A stretch of 5,067 nucleotides of DNA. It comes from Deltaproteobacteria bacterium. GTDB lineage: Bacteria; JAMCPX01. The translations under genes and the position numbers were made by a program. The stretch lies in assembly GCA_023489065.1 (NCBI GenBank), contig JAMDCL010000045.1, forward strand, positions 3,948 through 9,014. Reading direction: 5' to 3'. Shown in pieces: positions 1 to 5,067 of this stretch; the stretch's first letter is position 1; each line of letters starts with the position of its first letter. The notes beneath the pieces are model-generated. The model was not told the origin of the DNA. It saw only the letters and a list, made by a program, of their open reading frames with translations, and ran no database searches.

Positions 1-383
1 GCCGTAGTCCGAATCTTGTTTTTTTGATACTGGGTGCGGTTATGTTGTCCGGGTTCCAGATGGTCATGGCATTTGTTACCGGCCTGTATCCTGCCATGTT
101 CGTGATGTTTTTAATAGGGTTCGGATCGATTATTTTTACCGCACTCTCAAACACCACCCTGCAGCTCAAAACACCCGACGAGTTAAAGGGCAGGGTAATG
201 AGCGTGTACTCTCTTGTGTTCATGGGCGTTACACCCATCGGCAATCTGTTCATCGGCGGCATTGCCGACGAGATCGGAATAAGGACGTCCATCTTTATCG
301 GCGGATTGCTGGGCTTGGTACCCGCACTGTATTATTTAAGAAAATTTTATGTAAACCTCGTTAGAAAGTCCGGGGGTTTCTGA
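1..383 (+). CDS. MFS transporter, C-terminal part (EntS/MFS_3-like), 5' end outside window
   Basis: This is the last 126 residues of an inner-membrane secondary transporter. The frame is open from base 3 to the TGA at 381-383, so the gene starts upstream; a TTG at 24 is an internal Leu codon, not the start. The fragment is very hydrophobic, with about four membrane helices near residues 5-25, 28-50, 66-90 and 95-112. Between the second and third lies the cytoplasmic motif NTTLQLKTPDELKGRVMSVY (residues 50-69), the hallmark of the MFS_3 group that includes the enterobactin exporter EntS and many uncharacterised drug- or metabolite-efflux proteins. The basic tail RKFYVNLVRKSGGF fits a cytoplasmic C-terminus. 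The substrate cannot be deduced. The hydrolase gene follows 31 bp downstream on the same strand, so co-transcription is possible. Family is confident; the specific role is unknown. Confidence 0.88.
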   Translation, partial: RSPNLVFLILGAVMLSGFQMVMAFVTGLYPAMFVMFLIGFGSIIFTALSNTTLQLKTPDELKGRVMSVYSLVFMGVTPIGNLFIGGIADEIGIRTSIFIGGLLGLVPALYYLRKFYVNLVRKSGGF

Positions 384-403
384 CGGTATAAAATAAATTT
401 GCC

Positions 404-410
404 AGGGGGA
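404..410 (+). promoter_or_regulatory. Ribosome binding site of the alpha/beta hydrolase
   Basis: AGGGGGA lies 4 nt before the ATG at 415 and 10 nt before a second in-frame ATG at 421, so either Met could be used (the difference is two residues). An in-frame TAA at 394-396 rules out any start further upstream. Confidence 0.6.
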
Positions 411-414
411 TAAA

Positions 415-1142
415 ATGGATATGATACTTATTCACGGACTTTCCGGGACTATGACCGATATGGAGTTTATAGCAGGTACTCTGGCAAGCGAGGGTCACCG
501 GGTTTTCAATGTCTCATTGCCGGGGCACGGAACAAAACCCGAAGCGCTGCTGTCGGTCTCCATGCAGGACTGGATCGATACGGTGGAGGAACAGATCCAT
601 GCCTGCTCCCGGGACGTTTTTATCGTAGGCCAGTCCATGGGAGCCCTGCTTGCGCTCTATGGTTCCGTAAAGCATCCGGAAAAGGTAAAAGGGATTGCGC
701 TGCTGTCACCCGCCATACGGCTCTCCGGCAGGGTTAACAGGCTCTTTATGACCCTGCTTTACCAGTATTCCAGGGTCTTACCCATTCCCGTTCTGTATTA
801 CACAAAAGTAAACGGGGCAGACATTGCTGATCCCGCGGCAAAAAAAGGCTACAGTGCTTACAACAAAATTCCACTGAAGGCACTTGCAGAGTTTGAGCAT
901 TTGCGAAGGCTGGTGCGGGACATGCTCGGTAGTGTTACCGTGCCGGCATTGATGGTGTATTCGACAAACGATCATACCATAGCAGACAATGCTGTAGAAA
1001 TAATTGACAGGGGAATAAGGTCTACTATAAAGAAAACAACAGTGCTTTCCGGCTCTTTTCATGTTCTATCAGTAGACAGGGATAAGGAAAGGGTCATTAC
1101 TGCGATACTCGGATTTCAAAGATTGATTAAAACGGGGGTTAC

Positions 1143-1146
<4 letters not shown>
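415..1146 (+). CDS. Alpha/beta hydrolase, carboxylesterase/monoacylglycerol lipase-like
   Basis: A 243-aa serine hydrolase expected to cleave carboxylic esters such as monoacylglycerols or short acyl esters; the natural substrate is not evident. The alpha/beta-hydrolase fold is seen as a first strand with an HG oxyanion loop (ILIHGLSGT, residues 4-12), the PGHG turn (36-39), the nucleophile elbow GQSMGA (72-77, Ser74), a variable cap at about 100-160, the acid strand VYSTNDHTI (Asp186) and SGSFHVLSVD with catalytic His216. Layout and length resemble the Est30/YvaK type of carboxylesterase. No signal peptide is visible, so it should be cytoplasmic. The protein starts directly at the first core strand, shorter at the N-terminus than Est30, and an in-frame stop at 394-396 excludes an upstream extension. 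Its stop overlaps the next gene's ATG (ATGA), implying translational coupling to the stress protein. Family confident, substrate unknown. Confidence 0.88.
1004..1031 (+). promoter_or_regulatory. Candidate sigma70-type promoter inside the hydrolase gene, ahead of the stress gene
   Basis: TTGACA (1004-1009) matches the -35 consensus fully. It is followed after 16 bp by TATAAA (1026-1031), five of six for the -10, giving 11 of 12 positions at an acceptable spacing. Transcription would start near 1038, leaving a leader of about 105 nt before the stress-protein ATG at 1143. It could drive usp-gap-pgk-tpiA independently of the upstream genes. It lies within coding sequence, so chance cannot be excluded, and no operator repeat is seen nearby. 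Confidence 0.45.
1134..1138 (+). promoter_or_regulatory. Weak ribosome binding site of the stress protein
   Basis: GGGGG lies 4 nt before the ATG at 1143, inside the last codons of the hydrolase. It is only a partial Shine-Dalgarno, so translation probably relies in part on re-initiation through the ATGA overlap. Confidence 0.4.
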
Positions 1147-4205
<3,059 letters not shown>

Positions 4206-4207
4206 CG

Positions 4208-4972
4208 GTGAAACCAAAATATATCATCGCAGGCAACTGGAAGCTGAACAAGGGGCCTGCAGAAGCAAAGGCATTTTCCGGAGAGTTATCAAAGCACCTT
4301 GCCAGGACCTCCCTGAAAAATACCGATATTATCATTGCACCGCCGTTCGTTTCTTTGCCGGCCTTAATGGCAAACGGTTTTTCTATCGGTGCCCAGGATG
4401 TGTACTGGGAAGATAAGGGTGCGTTTACCGGAGAGGTATCCGCTGCCATGCTGAAAGAGCTTCGCGTGGAATACTGTATTGTCGGTCATTCGGAACGAAG
4501 GCAGTTTTTCCATGAAACCGACAGAACGGTCAACCTCAAAGTCTCTGCACTTTTAAAAAAGAATATACGCCCTATCATTTGTATCGGCGAACGGCTGGAG
4601 GATCGAAAGGCCGGCATTATGTATAGTGTCGTGCGGTTCCAGCTTGCCGCAGCACTGTTCGATGTCGAGATCCATGATCCCGGGGATCTTGTCGTTGCGT
4701 ATGAACCGGTATGGGCGATAGGTACGGGTAATGTCGCTACCCCTCAGCAGGCGGAAGATATGCATGAAGTCATTCGACAGTCGCTCGAAAAACACTTCGG
4801 TATCGATGCCGGCAGCAGGGTCAGGATCCTGTACGGCGGGAGTGTGAACGAGGAGAATATAGAAGGACTCATTGACAAGGAGCAGATCAATGGGGCATTG
4901 ATAGGCGGGGTAAGCCTTGACCTTGATAAATTTTTAAGTATAATTAATCATATAGAGAAAAGGGAGAGATAA
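4208..4972 (+). CDS. tpiA: Triosephosphate isomerase (GTG start)
   Basis: A 254-aa TIM-barrel enzyme interconverting dihydroxyacetone phosphate and glyceraldehyde 3-phosphate, cytoplasmic and usually dimeric. Catalytic residues are all visible: Asn10 and Lys12 in GNWKLN, the electrophile His94 in IVGHSERRQF, and the base Glu166 in the signature AYEPVWAIGTG, whose loop 6 closes over the substrate. The phosphate-binding segments are LYGGSV (208-213) and IGGVSLD (232-238); the latter has Val235 where Ala is usual (GGAS), a conservative change. GAFTGEVSAAMLK (71-83) is also typical. Translation starts at GTG, supported by the ribosome binding site 6 nt upstream and by alignment of the N-terminus. 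It follows pgk by 2 bp and precedes secG by 1 bp. Its last codons contain a near-consensus promoter. Identity is certain. Confidence 0.98.
   Translation: MKPKYIIAGNWKLNKGPAEAKAFSGELSKHLARTSLKNTDIIIAPPFVSLPALMANGFSIGAQDVYWEDKGAFTGEVSAAMLKELRVEYCIVGHSERRQFFHETDRTVNLKVSALLKKNIRPIICIGERLEDRKAGIMYSVVRFQLAAALFDVEIHDPGDLVVAYEPVWAIGTGNVATPQQAEDMHEVIRQSLEKHFGIDAGSRVRILYGGSVNEENIEGLIDKEQINGALIGGVSLDLDKFLSIINHIEKRER
4917..4944 (+). promoter_or_regulatory. Candidate sigma70-type promoter inside the tpiA 3' end, for secG
   Basis: TTGACC (4917-4922, five of six for -35) is followed after 16 bp by a perfect TATAAT (4939-4944), 11 of 12 consensus positions. A start near 4951 would give a leader of about 23 nt that still contains the secG ribosome binding site. 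The stretch from 4926 to 4960 is noticeably A/T-rich compared with the rest of tpiA, which supports a real promoter. It would let secG be expressed apart from the glycolytic genes. Confidence 0.55.
4962..4966 (+). promoter_or_regulatory. Ribosome binding site of secG
   Basis: GGGAG lies 7 nt ahead of the ATG at 4974, inside the last tpiA codons. Spacing is ideal and supports this start. Confidence 0.65.
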
Positions 4973-4973
4973 G

Positions 4974-5067
4974 ATGTATACGTTAGTACTTCTGGTACAT
5001 ATCATGGTTGCCGTAGCGATTGTTATGGTGGTTTTGTTACAGGTGGGCAAAGGTTCGGGTATGGGAG
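4974..5067 (+). CDS. secG: Preprotein translocase subunit SecG, N-terminal part
   Basis: The first 31 residues of SecG, the small inner-membrane subunit that joins SecY and SecE in the protein-export channel and aids SecA-driven translocation. The visible part is the first membrane helix (about residues 3-22, MYTLVLLVHIMVAVAIVMVV) followed by LLQVGKGSGMG, the conserved SecG loop (LLQ.GKG.GMG). The gene runs off the end of the window. SecG is normally about 75-130 aa with a second helix, so most of the protein is missing here. It starts 1 bp after the tpiA stop, and a tpiA-secG order is common in bacteria. It has its own ribosome binding site and a strong internal promoter candidate in tpiA. 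The identification rests on the short N-terminal pattern plus context, which agree well. Confidence 0.93.
   Translation, partial: MYTLVLLVHIMVAVAIVMVVLLQVGKGSGMG

Noticed and set aside
24..26. TTG as start codon of the transporter gene
   Set aside because: The frame is open to the window edge and the protein would begin in mid-helix of a 12-helix family, so this is an internal Leu.
387..394. TATAAAAT in the 31-bp gap ahead of the hydrolase, possible -10 box
   Set aside because: No -35-like hexamer lies 15-19 bp upstream, and the sequence is too short and A/T-rich to trust alone.

Overview
The window is a densely packed stretch of bacterial chromosome with every supported gene on the plus strand. 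It reads: end of an MFS transporter, an alpha/beta hydrolase, a tandem universal stress protein, then gap, pgk, tpiA and the first 31 codons of secG. Protein style (PGK carrying [13 protein letters not shown] and [17 protein letters not shown], a double-domain UspA protein, the tpiA-secG junction) suggests a Gram-negative, probably anaerobic lineage such as a former deltaproteobacterium or a Nitrospirota-like organism. This is an impression from remembered family members, not a phylogenetic result. Base composition looks balanced by eye; I did not calculate it.

Layout. 1-383 encodes the last four or so membrane helices of an EntS-like MFS_3 exporter. After a 31-bp gap comes a 243-aa serine hydrolase of the carboxylesterase/monoacylglycerol-lipase type (415-1146). 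Its stop overlaps the start of the stress protein (1143-1982) in an ATGA junction. The stress protein's stop abuts the strong Shine-Dalgarno of gap (best start 1993, not 1990). gap overlaps pgk by 7 bp, pgk is 2 bp from the GTG start of tpiA, and tpiA is 1 bp from secG. There is no gene-free stretch longer than 31 bp and no recognisable terminator, RNA gene, mobile element or CRISPR array.

Function. gap, pgk and tpiA form the triose-phosphate block of glycolysis/gluconeogenesis: DHAP to G3P (tpiA), G3P to 1,3-bisphosphoglycerate with NAD (gap), then to 3-phosphoglycerate with ATP formation (pgk). All key catalytic residues are present. secG starts the protein-export gene that often follows tpiA.

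The signals most worth a second look are two near-consensus sigma70-type promoter sequences buried in coding sequence. TTGACA-N16-TATAAA lies in the hydrolase gene 111 bp ahead of the stress gene, and TTGACC-N16-TATAAT lies in the end of tpiA just ahead of secG. A perfect 8-bp inverted repeat also sits in the first codons of pgk. I see no clearly novel biological system; the main contextual oddity is a stress protein and a lipase-like hydrolase coupled head-to-tail to the glycolytic block.
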